Positions 26,229 to 34,908 of a DNA stretch of 64,000 bases are shown here, piece by piece. Origin of the DNA: Myxococcales bacterium. GTDB taxonomy: Bacteria > Myxococcota_A > Polyangia > Polyangiales > GCA-016699535. Position numbers and translations under genes: made by a program. The notes beneath the pieces are model-generated. The model ran no database searches. It was not told the origin of the DNA and saw nothing but the letters and a program-made list of their open reading frames with translations. The stretch lies in the NCBI GenBank assembly GCA_016699535.1, contig CP064980.1, positions 806,001 to 870,000 on the forward strand, in the 5' to 3' direction. The number at the start of each line of letters is the position of its first letter. Position 1 is the first letter of the stretch.

Positions 26229-27167
26229 ATGGATATTGTGGTCATCATGGATCCTCCATCGACTGTCATTGTCGATGAAGACACAAGCTTTGCCCTCATG
26301 TATGAAGCACAAGAGCGCGGTCATCGTGTATACCACTGCTTGATTCATGAGTTGTTCTTAGAGGGCGACCGGCTTGGCGCGCATCTGCGATTGGCGACGC
26401 TGCATCGCGATCAAGCGAATCCAATGATTCTTGGCAAACAAGAACTGCGCTGGCTTGATGAGACCGATGTTGTGTTGATGCGCAAAGATCCGCCGTTCAA
26501 TCCTGACTATTTATGGGCCACACTTTTATTGGAGCATCTGCGTGGCAAGACTTTGGTGATGAATGATCCGCGCGCGCTGCGTGATGCGAACGAAAAGATT
26601 TTCCCATCGCAGTTCTCACAGCTTATGCCGCGAACCTTGATTACCGCCGACAAGAAACAAATCCGAGAGTTTGTGGATCGCGTAGGCGGACAGGCTGTTA
26701 TCAAACCGATTGACGGTGCCGGCGGAAGCGGAGTGTTGTTGCTGCGTGCGGGAGATATGAACTTTAATACGATTTTTGAAGTCTCCACACGCAATGGAAA
26801 ACAAATGGCGGTGGTTCAGGAGTTTTTGCCAAAGGTGAGCGATGGCGACAAACGTATTTTACTGCTCGATGGAGAAGCGTTGGGCGCGATTTTACGCACG
26901 CCTCAAAAAGGTGATCTACGAAGCAACATTCATGTTGGCGGAAGTGTTTCGGGCGTTGCGCTTGATGCTCAAGATCAAAAGATCGTGGCCGAACTCAGAG
27001 AGCCCCTTAAACAAAACGGTCTGTATTTTGTAGGCATTGATGTGATAGCTGGCAAACTAACCGAAATCAACGTTACAAGTCCTACGGGTATTCAGCAAAT
27101 GGCGCGGCTCAATCAAGAAAATTTGTCAGCTAGAGTCGTTGACTGGATCGAAGGGCATATTTACTAG
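26229..27167 (+). CDS. gshB: Glutathione synthetase
   Basis: A 312-residue ATP-grasp ligase that joins gamma-glutamylcysteine and glycine. Family features are clear: N-terminal I-V-V-I-M-D-P-P, the M-R-K-D-P-P-F-N motif near 80, M-N-D-P-R-A-L-R-D-A-N-E-K near 110, ATP-binding V-I-K-P-I-D-G-A-G-G-S-G-V near 155, and C-terminal E-I-N-V-T-S-P-T-G-I-Q near 280. Length is typical. No gshA gene is in the window. The divergent ggt gene handles glutathione breakdown, so the pair governs glutathione turnover. Confidence 0.96.
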   Translation: MDIVVIMDPPSTVIVDEDTSFALMYEAQERGHRVYHCLIHELFLEGDRLGAHLRLATLHRDQANPMILGKQELRWLDETDVVLMRKDPPFNPDYLWATLLLEHLRGKTLVMNDPRALRDANEKIFPSQFSQLMPRTLITADKKQIREFVDRVGGQAVIKPIDGAGGSGVLLLRAGDMNFNTIFEVSTRNGKQMAVVQEFLPKVSDGDKRILLLDGEALGAILRTPQKGDLRSNIHVGGSVSGVALDAQDQKIVAELREPLKQNGLYFVGIDVIAGKLTEINVTSPTGIQQMARLNQENLSARVVDWIEGHIY

Positions 27168-27248
27168 ATAATTGGCTCGCTGGGGACACCAATCCCCTAT
27201 TGGCTATGCCACTATGCTAAATAACGCCGGAAATTATTCTGAAATTAT

Positions 27249-27265
27249 CTGGCACGTCACCCGCA
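27249..27265 (+). promoter_or_regulatory. Possible sigma-54 (-24/-12) promoter
   Basis: CTGGCACGTCACCCGCA has a perfect -24 block and a GC pair 12 bases after the GG, but the -12 block is CCGC instead of TTGC. The predicted start is near 27276, 29 bases before the ATG at 27305. Confidence 0.4.
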
Positions 27266-27304
27266 TGATTGATGCTGAAGAATGTTTTTGGGTGTTTTAA
27301 TCAC

Positions 27305-27714
27305 ATGCTAAGACGAAACGCCTACTGCCTCCTCTTGACGGCTTTTGGATGTGCCGCTCAAAGCAGTGATGGTATTGCCAGCGCAGAAGAAGCCATCATG
27401 TTGGCTAAAAATGGTGTGATTAGTCCCGCGTACCACAGTGCTCCAGCGGTAGGAGAGTTGCTAACGTGGAGGCTAGGACAACATATTTCCGGACGCGGTA
27501 CCGCGACGCTTATTCGTGTACAGTTTTAAATCCGGTAGATGTTATCAATTATGAAGAGAGCTACCTAACAACCAAAGAGGTTTGCTTACAGCTACAAATG
27601 GAAATTTCTAGCTACTGCGAAAAAGTATTTAAGATACCTACGTTGAGTACGGCTATTTGCACATGGTATGAAGAGATTAAGCCATTGTTCTTCTTAGGCA
27701 ATGTTCTTTGGTGA
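27305..27714 (+). CDS. Small lipoprotein (frame broken once)
   Basis: Two frames (27305-27529 and one ending at 27714) join into about 136 residues if one T is added to the T4 run at 27524-27527; the joint then reads R-V-Q-F-L-N-P-V-D-V. The signal peptide ends A-F-G-C, giving a lipoprotein. The mature part contains four Cys in its second half and no domain I recognise. It is preceded by a possible sigma-54 promoter. The frame repair is an inference; without it the first piece alone would be a 74-residue lipoprotein. Confidence 0.55.
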
Positions 27715-27748
27715 TTGCTGTGCAGAACAACTGAGATGGCGATAAAAG

Positions 27749-29044
27749 CTATCCGCGTAGTGATGCGGTCTCTAGTTCTTGCTCACGCAATTCATTGAGA
27801 GCCTCGCGAGCCGCGTTGAGGGTCACGTTGCCTGCCGCGTGGATAGTGCCGGCAACCGCCTCGATTTCGCTATCGATGGCGCCAGCTGCGGCTGCGACAC
27901 TTCGGGCGTGTAAGGCCATATGACCTTTTTGAATTCCAGTTGTCGCAAGGGCTTTAAGTGCAGCAAGGTTTGATGCCATGCCAACGCTTGCAGCTAGCAT
28001 CGCGAGCTCTTGCGAGTCTTTAACCTGGCTAATGCGAAGCGCAAGCTTTGCGCCGGGGTGGATGCGGGTTGGTCCGCCCACTGTTCCCAGCGCAAGTGGT
28101 AGAGTCATTGCTGCACAAAGATTACCATGCGTGTCTTTGCTCCAAGTGCAAAGGGGCGCGTACTGACCGTTTCGTGCGGCATAAGCGTGAGCACCAGCTT
28201 CAACCGATCGCCAATCGTTGCCGGTGGCCATGATCACTGCATCGAGGCCATTCATAATGCCTTTGTTGTGTGTAGCGGCGCGGTACGGATCTTTTTCAGC
28301 AAACTTTGATGCATCAATAATCCCGTCACGCACTTGTTCTGCTGACCAATCTTCGTTCTTTAAAGCATGTGGCGGGATTTTACAGCTTACGTGCACGCAA
28401 CGCCGATCTGCCAAGTTAGAAAGAATGCGCAGACCCACTCTGCCGCGACTAAGTTGCGCAAGTCGCGTGGCTAGTGCTTCAGCCACAGTGTTGACAAGGT
28501 TGGCGCCCATGGCGTTGCGGCAATCTACAATGATGTGGACTACGAGCATCCCATCGCCAAGGTCACGCACTTCAAGATCGGTGCATCCTCCTCCGCGGTT
28601 TACAAGGCCGGGAACGGCCTCGTTGCCTTGCCGGAGTAAAGCTGCCTTTTGGGCCTCGATTGCTTGGGTGGCTAAAAGCGGATTTGTGACTTCAAGCAAC
28701 TGTACTTGAGCGATCATAAGTGGCTCGTCCGCGGACGCTTGAAAACCACCGCCAGCGCGTATGATCTTTGCGGCGTTGGATGATGCTGCAATGACAGAAG
28801 GTTCTTCGACGACCATCGGGGCCAAAAAATCCTTACCGTTGATATGAAAATTTAACCCGAGTGAGAAGGGCAAGGCATAGCGACCGATGACGTTTTCGGT
28901 CATGTTTTGGGCAGCTTGTGCGCTCAACCCATGGTCGAGTGCTTCGTCGAGAAGATAGCGATCGATGTCACTGCTTTGCGAAGTTAAGCTTCGGCGTTCA
29001 TCCATGGAAAGTTTGTAGAATCCGGGTAATCGAGAGTTTGTCAT
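27749..29044 (-). CDS. mvaA: Hydroxymethylglutaryl-CoA reductase, class II
   Basis: 431 residues, soluble, of the bacterial class II type. E-N-V-I-G-R-Y-A-L-P-F-S-L-G-L-N-F lies near 48-65, the HMG-CoA site V-E-E-P-S-V-I-A-A-S-S-N-A-A near 78-92, and A-M-G-A-N-L-V-N-T near 183. It makes mevalonate from HMG-CoA. It is the last of four mevalonate-pathway genes on the minus strand, with 16 bases between it and the phosphomevalonate kinase gene, so an operon is likely. HMG-CoA synthase is not in the window. Confidence 0.95.
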   Translation of the reverse strand: MTNSRLPGFYKLSMDERRSLTSQSSDIDRYLLDEALDHGLSAQAAQNMTENVIGRYALPFSLGLNFHINGKDFLAPMVVEEPSVIAASSNAAKIIRAGGGFQASADEPLMIAQVQLLEVTNPLLATQAIEAQKAALLRQGNEAVPGLVNRGGGCTDLEVRDLGDGMLVVHIIVDCRNAMGANLVNTVAEALATRLAQLSRGRVGLRILSNLADRRCVHVSCKIPPHALKNEDWSAEQVRDGIIDASKFAEKDPYRAATHNKGIMNGLDAVIMATGNDWRSVEAGAHAYAARNGQYAPLCTWSKDTHGNLCAAMTLPLALGTVGGPTRIHPGAKLALRISQVKDSQELAMLAASVGMASNLAALKALATTGIQKGHMALHARSVAAAAGAIDSEIEAVAGTIHAAGNVTLNAAREALNELREQELETASLRG

Positions 29045-29060
29045 AAGGTGTCCTACTAAG

Positions 29061-30044
29061 TTAGTTGCAGCGATCCTGTTCCAGGCGCGCGCCCGGCGCA
29101 GCTAAAGTGACGTCAAGTACGCTAAAGCCAGCGTTTGAGCAGGCTTTTTCAAATGATTGTTTGTCTTCGGGTGTTCTGAAAAACGCAAGACAGCAATCTC
29201 CGCCGCCTGCACCCGAAGCTTTGCAGGCTCCGTGGTGTGATTCTGCAAGCGAGACAATTGTGTTAATCGTCTCCGTTACAACGGCAAGTTGTGCCGCGCT
29301 GCCCAGTTGCGACATGGCCTTGTGATGCTCTGCATACGCAAGCAAACTTTCTTGAGCTTCGTTAGCTTCACTCGCTTGTATGAAAGTTTGAGCACAGTGT
29401 TTAATCTTGTTGATACAGGAATAGTAAAGATCAGGCTTATCTTGTTTCAATGCGTTGATTCCTGAAATAAAATCGCTTGTGCGCGCGCTTTGCTGGGTCC
29501 AAATGACGCTTGAGTGCAGCAATCCTGAAATTTGTGACGCTTGTGTGTTGATCGTCTCTGCGTCCTTTTTAAACCGCAGCACGCCACCAAATACCGAAGC
29601 GGCCACATCAGCGCCGCTGCCTTGAGCCGCTACAGCTCTATGGCCTTGGTACGCGAGATCAAAAACAGCCTCTTTGCTTTGGATTTGATTTAAGTCGTAG
29701 CCGTGTTCTGCAAAGACGGCACTCGTGGCTGCGGTTGCGGCTGCAGCAGAGGAGCCAAAACCAAGCTTTTGATGTCCAGAGTAAAAAGCAGAAGAGTCCA
29801 TAGTAAGATGACCGGGTTCAGCACCCAGTTTTTCTCGAGCCAGGTCTCTACTTAGCATGGTTTCTGGGCCCAATTTTTCACTTTTTCCTGAAACGCTCCC
29901 TTCTGGGCCTGAACCGTTCCCAGCAAAGGGTGAATAGCTTGCGTAGAGTCTGCGGCTCACCGCGGCAACCAAAGCTTCGCCTCCTTCAAGGACACTGTAT
30001 TCGCCGACAACCATGAGCTTTCCAGGAGCACTTACGCGAATCAT
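29061..30044 (-). CDS. Phosphomevalonate kinase (GHMP family)
   Basis: About 327 residues. N-terminal V-S-A-P-G-K-L-M-V-V-G-E-Y-S-V-L-E-G-G is the family's first motif; G-F-G-S-S-A-A-A-A-T near residue 98 is the ATP loop; C-K-A-S-G-A-G-G-G-D-C-C near 275 is the third motif. I chose the ATG at 30044 because it overlaps the stop of the decarboxylase gene (ATGA), showing translational coupling. It phosphorylates mevalonate 5-phosphate. Its place between mevalonate kinase/decarboxylase and HMG-CoA reductase supports this call over other GHMP kinases. Confidence 0.9.
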   Translation of the reverse strand: MIRVSAPGKLMVVGEYSVLEGGEALVAAVSRRLYASYSPFAGNGSGPEGSVSGKSEKLGPETMLSRDLAREKLGAEPGHLTMDSSAFYSGHQKLGFGSSAAAATAATSAVFAEHGYDLNQIQSKEAVFDLAYQGHRAVAAQGSGADVAASVFGGVLRFKKDAETINTQASQISGLLHSSVIWTQQSARTSDFISGINALKQDKPDLYYSCINKIKHCAQTFIQASEANEAQESLLAYAEHHKAMSQLGSAAQLAVVTETINTIVSLAESHHGACKASGAGGGDCCLAFFRTPEDKQSFEKACSNAGFSVLDVTLAAPGARLEQDRCN

Positions 30045-31030
30045 GACTCTTCCAAAAACGATAAAGCGGGGCCCGGTCCGCAATGAAAAATAGTTTCCAC
30101 TCCCGGAATCGCATGAAGGTGGTTTGCAACTGTTTCACTGTGCTGTGGCTCGCAAAGTATTTTAACATGCGGTCCAGCATCCATCGTGCACCATGCTGGG
30201 ACCTGAGCCTGTTCCCTAAGTGCGCGAAGCGCATCAAGTACGGCGACGGTGGCTGGCTTCCAAAAAAGAACACGAGGAATTGAAGCCAACATGCATGCGT
30301 GCATAGCAAAAGTACTCTGTTCCATCGCTTCGCCAACTTGTTGAAGATCGTTTTTCAAGACGCCTTCGCGCACACGTTGATAGTATAGCGGAGCGTTTTC
30401 AATCCATGCACTGTAATACGGTGAGCTATGTTTACTGTGTTGCATAGCTTCGGTTGAGGAGAGGGCCTTGCGTTCGTATCCAAGACTTGCAACCAGCATG
30501 CATATCTTCCAAGGTTTTTGGTTTTGTAGAGGTTGCGCTGCGAGCTGGTAGTCGCCTGGGATGCCGACCGCAAGTTCTACAAAGGCTCCGTAGATGGAAC
30601 GCGCAGCTGAAGCGCTGCTTTGTCTTGCCAGTGCACTAAGTGTTTCGAAATCACAAGGAAGGCCAGCAGCCTTGCTTGTTGCAGCGGCCAGTGCTGCAAA
30701 GCCAGATGCGCTGGAAGCCAAACCTGAAGCCGTTGGAAAGTTATTCTTACTTTTTATATGTGCAAAGCAAGGTTCTTTCATTTGAGTACGGACTCGATCG
30801 AGCAGATCTTGGATACGCGCTAGTTCACGGTCGCGAGCAGGCTCTCCATTGAGGAGGCAGCTATCCTGCGATAGCTTTGGATCAAAATGCACAGATGTTT
30901 CAGTCCAAAAGGCATCGAGTGTTAACGAGAGGCTAGGTACCGCTGGAAGATTTAGTTCTTTATCGGATTTTCCCCAATATTTTGCGAGAGCAATATTGGC
31001 GTGGGCTTTGGCTTTTGCGTAGCGAGGCAT
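30041..31030 (-). CDS. mvaD: Diphosphomevalonate decarboxylase
   Basis: A 329-residue GHMP-fold enzyme making isopentenyl diphosphate. N-terminal A-H-A-N-I-A-L-A-K-Y-W-G-K is diagnostic; the ATP loop F-P-T-A-S-G-L-A-S-S-A-S-G lies near 103-115; T-M-D-A-G-P-H-V-K near 283 holds the catalytic Asp region. It starts 67 bases after the mevalonate kinase gene and overlaps the next gene by four bases. Length and motifs are normal. Confidence 0.95.
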   Translation of the reverse strand: MPRYAKAKAHANIALAKYWGKSDKELNLPAVPSLSLTLDAFWTETSVHFDPKLSQDSCLLNGEPARDRELARIQDLLDRVRTQMKEPCFAHIKSKNNFPTASGLASSASGFAALAAATSKAAGLPCDFETLSALARQSSASAARSIYGAFVELAVGIPGDYQLAAQPLQNQKPWKICMLVASLGYERKALSSTEAMQHSKHSSPYYSAWIENAPLYYQRVREGVLKNDLQQVGEAMEQSTFAMHACMLASIPRVLFWKPATVAVLDALRALREQAQVPAWCTMDAGPHVKILCEPQHSETVANHLHAIPGVETIFHCGPGPALSFLEES

Positions 31031-31097
31031 AGTGAGCGTTTGAGCTCGGCATACTGGATCGAAAACAACCGGCTGTCACGCCGAGTTGCTGGTAAAA

Positions 31098-32024
31098 TCA
31101 GCCTCCAACAGATTCGATCACACAAAGCGCAGAGAGCTCCGAAAGTGCTTGTTTTACGGCATTTGCTTCGCCTTGAGCGCGGCAGAGTGCGAGCATGCAG
31201 CCTCCTCCGCCAGCGCCAGTCACCTTAGCGCCAAGCGCGCCTGCAGTTTTGGCGCGTTCACACATTTCATCCAGCTTAGGTGTGCATAGAAGCAAAGAAC
31301 TTAAAAGAGCATGATTTAGCGACAGGTATGTTCCGACCTTTTCAAGGTCTCCTTGTTCTAGAGCACTCTTTGCGTTCAAAACAAGACTTTCAATTCCATC
31401 GATGACGACGCCAACACGACGGGGATCTTTTTCGTGCTGATGTTTCACTGAACTGACCATGTCTTTGGTCAGTGAACTTTGTCCACTGTGCGCAATGACA
31501 AGAAAAAAAGGAGATGTGGCTGATACCGTCTCAACATTTCTTTCAGGGGAAAAGTAAAGCAGACCGCCGTAAGTTGCTGCTGCGGTATCAACCCCAGACG
31601 GATTTCCGTGGAACACTTTTTCCCATTCGAGTGCACGTGCTTCTATGGCATGACTGTTTTCTTGGATACCAAGTTGCTTATTGATGGCTCGCACAAGGGC
31701 AACGCCTAAGGCAGCAGAGCAACCCAATCCAGCGCTTGGTTCGAGGTCTACCGTAACTGTGATGGCAACCGATGCCCTTGTTGGCCCATAGCTTTCGATA
31801 AGTTTGCAAAATGCTTCTGCAACTGAATGCTCACGACTGTCCTTGGTCGCGATTGATGTTCCATGCTCAATACGAAGCTGCCATGGCTGTATGTGCAGCG
31901 AGAAATTTGATGCATGGCTTGGCTCAGCGCGTACACCACGGCTAAGGCCACAGACCAGAGCCCCTTTGCCATAAACTACAGCGTGCTCACCAAGTAAAAT
32001 AACTTTTCCAAAACCGTAAGCCAT
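31098..32024 (-). CDS. mvk: Mevalonate kinase
   Basis: 308 residues, GHMP kinase. Motif 1 is G-K-V-I-L-L-G-E-H-A-V-V-Y-G at residues 6-19, the ATP loop E-P-S-A-G-L-G-C-S-A-A-L-G lies near 94-106, and motif 3 K-V-T-G-A-G-G-G-G-C-M near 270. It phosphorylates mevalonate. First gene of the four-gene mevalonate set; no clear promoter was identified in the 115 bases to the divergent HtrA-like gene. Confidence 0.94.
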   Translation of the reverse strand: MAYGFGKVILLGEHAVVYGKGALVCGLSRGVRAEPSHASNFSLHIQPWQLRIEHGTSIATKDSREHSVAEAFCKLIESYGPTRASVAITVTVDLEPSAGLGCSAALGVALVRAINKQLGIQENSHAIEARALEWEKVFHGNPSGVDTAAATYGGLLYFSPERNVETVSATSPFFLVIAHSGQSSLTKDMVSSVKHQHEKDPRRVGVVIDGIESLVLNAKSALEQGDLEKVGTYLSLNHALLSSLLLCTPKLDEMCERAKTAGALGAKVTGAGGGGCMLALCRAQGEANAVKQALSELSALCVIESVGG

Positions 32025-32139
32025 CTCGTTTGCTGCAGGCTGCCTTGATCAACGCCTTTGGGCAATAGAGTATGTTCTGCAGAAGCTATGGCAGGTGTTT
32101 TTTTTTCTGGGATGCGGTAAAAAGGGGTATTCTTTCGCC

Positions 32140-33306
32140 ATGTCTATTGATCAAGACTATCGCACGGTAAAAAAGTTACTCGTAGTATCTGTGCTGTTGC
32201 TGCTATGCACCGTTGGACTTGTACTCGTGGGTGTTTGGACCGTGTTTGTTCAAGAGAGCCCCTCGCACTTGTTAGGCAGAGCTCCTAAAAAAGTTGTTCC
32301 CGCTGTGCTCGTTACCCCGCGTGGTGATTTAGCGATTTCTGAAAAAACTACGATTGAGATCTTTGAACGGGTGGCGCCGTCCGTGGTGTTCATAACCAAG
32401 CTAGCGGTAAGGCATGACCCTTTTAGAAGGAACTACACCACGATTCCCAAAGGCACAGGATCAGGCTTTATGTGGGATCGGGCTGGACACATCGTTACCA
32501 ACTATCATGTGATTCAGGGCGGCAATGCTGCTCGCGTGACCCTTTCCGATCGAAGTGTGTGGGCAGCAGAGCTTGTGGGATACTACGATGACAAAGATCT
32601 TGCCGTCTTGCGCATCGATGCGCCTGTGGAGCAGCTGCATCCGCTTGCGATTGGAAGTTCCAATGATCTTGTAGTGGGTCAGCATGCTTTTGCGATTGGT
32701 AACCCTTTTGGTCTTGATCACACCCTTTCAACTGGAGTGGTGAGCGGTTTAGGCCGAGAGATTCCAGCCATCACTGGGCGTCCTATCCAAGGCGCTATTC
32801 AAACCGACGCCGCGATTAACCCTGGCAACTCGGGCGGACCTTTGCTTGATAGCGCTGGTCGTCTCATTGGCATCAATACTCAGATTTTTAGTCCGAGTGG
32901 TACTTCAGCAGGCGTTGGGTTTGCAGTACCCGTTGACACCGTCAAACGCATCGTGCCTCAGCTTATTGAGCACGGTCGCGTGATTCGTGCGGGCCTTGGT
33001 GTCAAAGTGGATGAGGGCGCCTGGTCCAAGCGCGCGGGCATCAAAGGAGCTTTGGTGCTTGATGTGATCCCAGGCTCGAGTGCTGAAAAGGTTGGAATCA
33101 AGCCTACGATGCTGGATCGATCGACTGGCCAGATTTTGTTAGGTGATCTCATCGTTAGCATTGATGATAAAGCGATCCATGAAGCCAACGATCTATTTCG
33201 AGTCTTGGATACCCACGAGGTCGGTCAAACTGTTTCGGTGGTTATTCTGCGCGGAGAAAAGCAAATCAAATTTTCCATTAAGCTAATGCCCATTGAAGAA
33301 AGATAG
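32140..33306 (+). CDS. HtrA/DegQ-like periplasmic serine protease with one PDZ domain
   Basis: About 388 residues. I chose the ATG at 32140 (M-S-I-D-Q-D-Y), as the longer frame adds a non-conserved leader. An N-terminal membrane helix (residues about 10-32) anchors or exports it. The trypsin-like domain has the triad His123 (T-N-Y-H-V-I), Asp153 (D-K-D-L-A-V-L) and Ser231 (N-P-G-N-S-G-G-P). A single PDZ domain fills about 285-385. Envelope quality control is the expected role. The next gene starts 6 bases after its stop region, suggesting co-transcription. Confidence 0.94.
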   Translation: MSIDQDYRTVKKLLVVSVLLLLCTVGLVLVGVWTVFVQESPSHLLGRAPKKVVPAVLVTPRGDLAISEKTTIEIFERVAPSVVFITKLAVRHDPFRRNYTTIPKGTGSGFMWDRAGHIVTNYHVIQGGNAARVTLSDRSVWAAELVGYYDDKDLAVLRIDAPVEQLHPLAIGSSNDLVVGQHAFAIGNPFGLDHTLSTGVVSGLGREIPAITGRPIQGAIQTDAAINPGNSGGPLLDSAGRLIGINTQIFSPSGTSAGVGFAVPVDTVKRIVPQLIEHGRVIRAGLGVKVDEGAWSKRAGIKGALVLDVIPGSSAEKVGIKPTMLDRSTGQILLGDLIVSIDDKAIHEANDLFRVLDTHEVGQTVSVVILRGEKQIKFSIKLMPIEER

Positions 33307-33312
33307 GCCCCG

Positions 33313-33777
33313 ATGACGTCAACCCCAACCCGCACACCCGAAGCGACACGTGTTGAAATGACTCAGCTGGTCCTTCCAACTTTTGCAAACAACCTCGGAA
33401 ATATTTTTGGTGGCCAAGTGCTAAGCTGGATTGACATGTGCGCTGCGATTTCGGCGTACCGTCATGCACGAAGTGCAGTGGTTACTGCTTCCATTGATGC
33501 GGTTGATTTTCTCTTGCCCATTAAGGTTGGTCATATAGTGATTTTAAAAAGCCAAATCAACGCGGTTTTTCGGACCAGCATGGAATGCGGCGTGGCCATT
33601 TGGAGTGAAGATCCAAACACGGGCGAGTACCTGAAAGCCATGAAAGCTTATACGACTTATGTAAGCCTTGATGTTGCGGGCAAACCGCAACCCGTACAGC
33701 CTTTGGTTTTAATGAGCGACGAAGATAAGCGTCGCGCGAGCGATGCACGGGCAAGACGTCAAAAACGCATCGGATAA
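33313..33777 (+). CDS. Acyl-CoA thioesterase, hotdog fold (YciA/BFIT type)
   Basis: 154 residues, a single hotdog domain. The core motif N-N-L-G-N-I-F-G-G-Q-V-L-S-W-I-D is near 28-43 and V-T-A-S-I-D-A-V-D-F near 60 is the beta-strand substrate region. Such enzymes hydrolyse fatty acyl-CoA. C-terminal residues are basic (R-A-R-R-Q-K-R). It closely follows the HtrA-like gene. Confidence 0.92.
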   Translation: MTSTPTRTPEATRVEMTQLVLPTFANNLGNIFGGQVLSWIDMCAAISAYRHARSAVVTASIDAVDFLLPIKVGHIVILKSQINAVFRTSMECGVAIWSEDPNTGEYLKAMKAYTTYVSLDVAGKPQPVQPLVLMSDEDKRRASDARARRQKRIG

Positions 33778-33789
33778 GGTATTGAAAAG

Positions 33790-34614
33790 TTAATTAGCTT
33801 CGATTTTTATGTTGCGCGTGCTCGTCAATTGAAAATGTGTGTAAGCAAGCTTTGACGAGACAGTTTTTGTGGCTTGTTTGTGAACGGCAACCTCAAACTC
33901 TGAGGAGCCATTCCAGTCGAGCTCAAACAGGCCGTCGTCTGTTCGGTTGGCATAGGATTGCCTTCTACTCGTATCCAGGTTTTGAGCTTGAATAAGTACC
34001 GATGATACCCAAGGGTCACGAGCATCCCAGGAGACATTGACCATGCTTGTTGTCGGATCGACTTCGTATTGAAGTGCAAAGTCTTGAATCGGTGGAATAA
34101 AGAACCTTACTTCTTCTGAGTTCCACGTTGCAGTGAGCTCCCAATATGCTGGTGTCGCTACAGGGCTCGTGTTCGTGTCAAAAGTTGCGATATGGCGACC
34201 GGGGTAGCTTGTATTGTCAGAAAGCGTCGCGGCACGAGCTTGGCTATCACAGTAGACTGCAACAAAATGAACATTCAATCCTTCAGTAATCACTTGGCCA
34301 TTTAAGTTGCGTGCGTGGAGGTCAACACCAATCATTGGGTCGGTATCTCCGTTGGAAAGATAGCCAGGCGTCGAGAATCGGTGATCGAAAATATAGACGT
34401 CATCAATGTAGAAACTCTCTGACGATTTATCTTGATTGATTTGGGTAGGAACCGTGCCTTCAAGTTTGTTTCCCGCACAATCTTCGGGAACGACTACTGT
34501 CTTTGTAACCACTGCCTGCTGTCCACCTTGCAGAGTCGCGTCATCTGCGGCGCATGCAGATAGGAGCACACATGTACCGATTGCGAGTTCAAGAGACGTC
34601 AACACACACTTCAT
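33790..34614 (-). CDS. Lipoprotein of unknown function, sigma-54 promoter
   Basis: 274 residues. The ATG at 34614 sits behind a GGAGGA ribosome site and starts a signal peptide ending L-L-S-A-C-A (lipidated Cys at about 19). Longer upstream frame is not a signal. The mature part is beta-rich with few Cys and a run of aromatic residues; it suggests an immunoglobulin-like or jelly-roll fold, but I recognise no family. A sigma-54-type site at 34647-34663 would start transcription 22 bases before the ATG. Confidence 0.75.
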   Translation of the reverse strand: MKCVLTSLELAIGTCVLLSACAADDATLQGGQQAVVTKTVVVPEDCAGNKLEGTVPTQINQDKSSESFYIDDVYIFDHRFSTPGYLSNGDTDPMIGVDLHARNLNGQVITEGLNVHFVAVYCDSQARAATLSDNTSYPGRHIATFDTNTSPVATPAYWELTATWNSEEVRFFIPPIQDFALQYEVDPTTSMVNVSWDARDPWVSSVLIQAQNLDTSRRQSYANRTDDGLFELDWNGSSEFEVAVHKQATKTVSSKLAYTHFQLTSTRNIKIEAN

Positions 34615-34646
34615 AAAGTATCCTCCGTTACAAGAATGGCTAAAAA

Positions 34647-34663
34647 TGCAACAATCATACCAA
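34647..34663 (-). promoter_or_regulatory. sigma-54 (-24/-12) promoter of lipoprotein gene
   Basis: On the minus strand: TTGGTATGATTGTTGCA. GG and GC are 12 apart, and the -12 block TTGCA is perfect; the -24 block has T for C at two positions. The predicted start, about 34636, gives a 22-base leader that contains the GGAGGA ribosome site. Confidence 0.6.
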
Positions 34664-34908
34664 TTTGTGACTCGAGCTTTGAGCAACAGCAAACGCTCCT
34701 TTTGCGAGCACATTTTGCAATATGTCTGGTGGCAAGGCAAAGACGGATGCGTAGAAGAGGCGACTTGATGTCCCAGAAGCGGGGTCAATGAGCCTCGCTT
34801 CAGTCCACGACACCCATGGCAAGGTTTCAAGTATGCACATGTGGGATTTAGAATAGCGACATGCGCCGATCGCATGCAGAACGTCCTCAATGCCACTGCT
34901 CATGACAT

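Noticed and set aside
28218..28709. 163-codon open frame on the plus strand
   Set aside because: It is antisense to HMG-CoA reductase and Ser/Arg-rich, a typical shadow frame.
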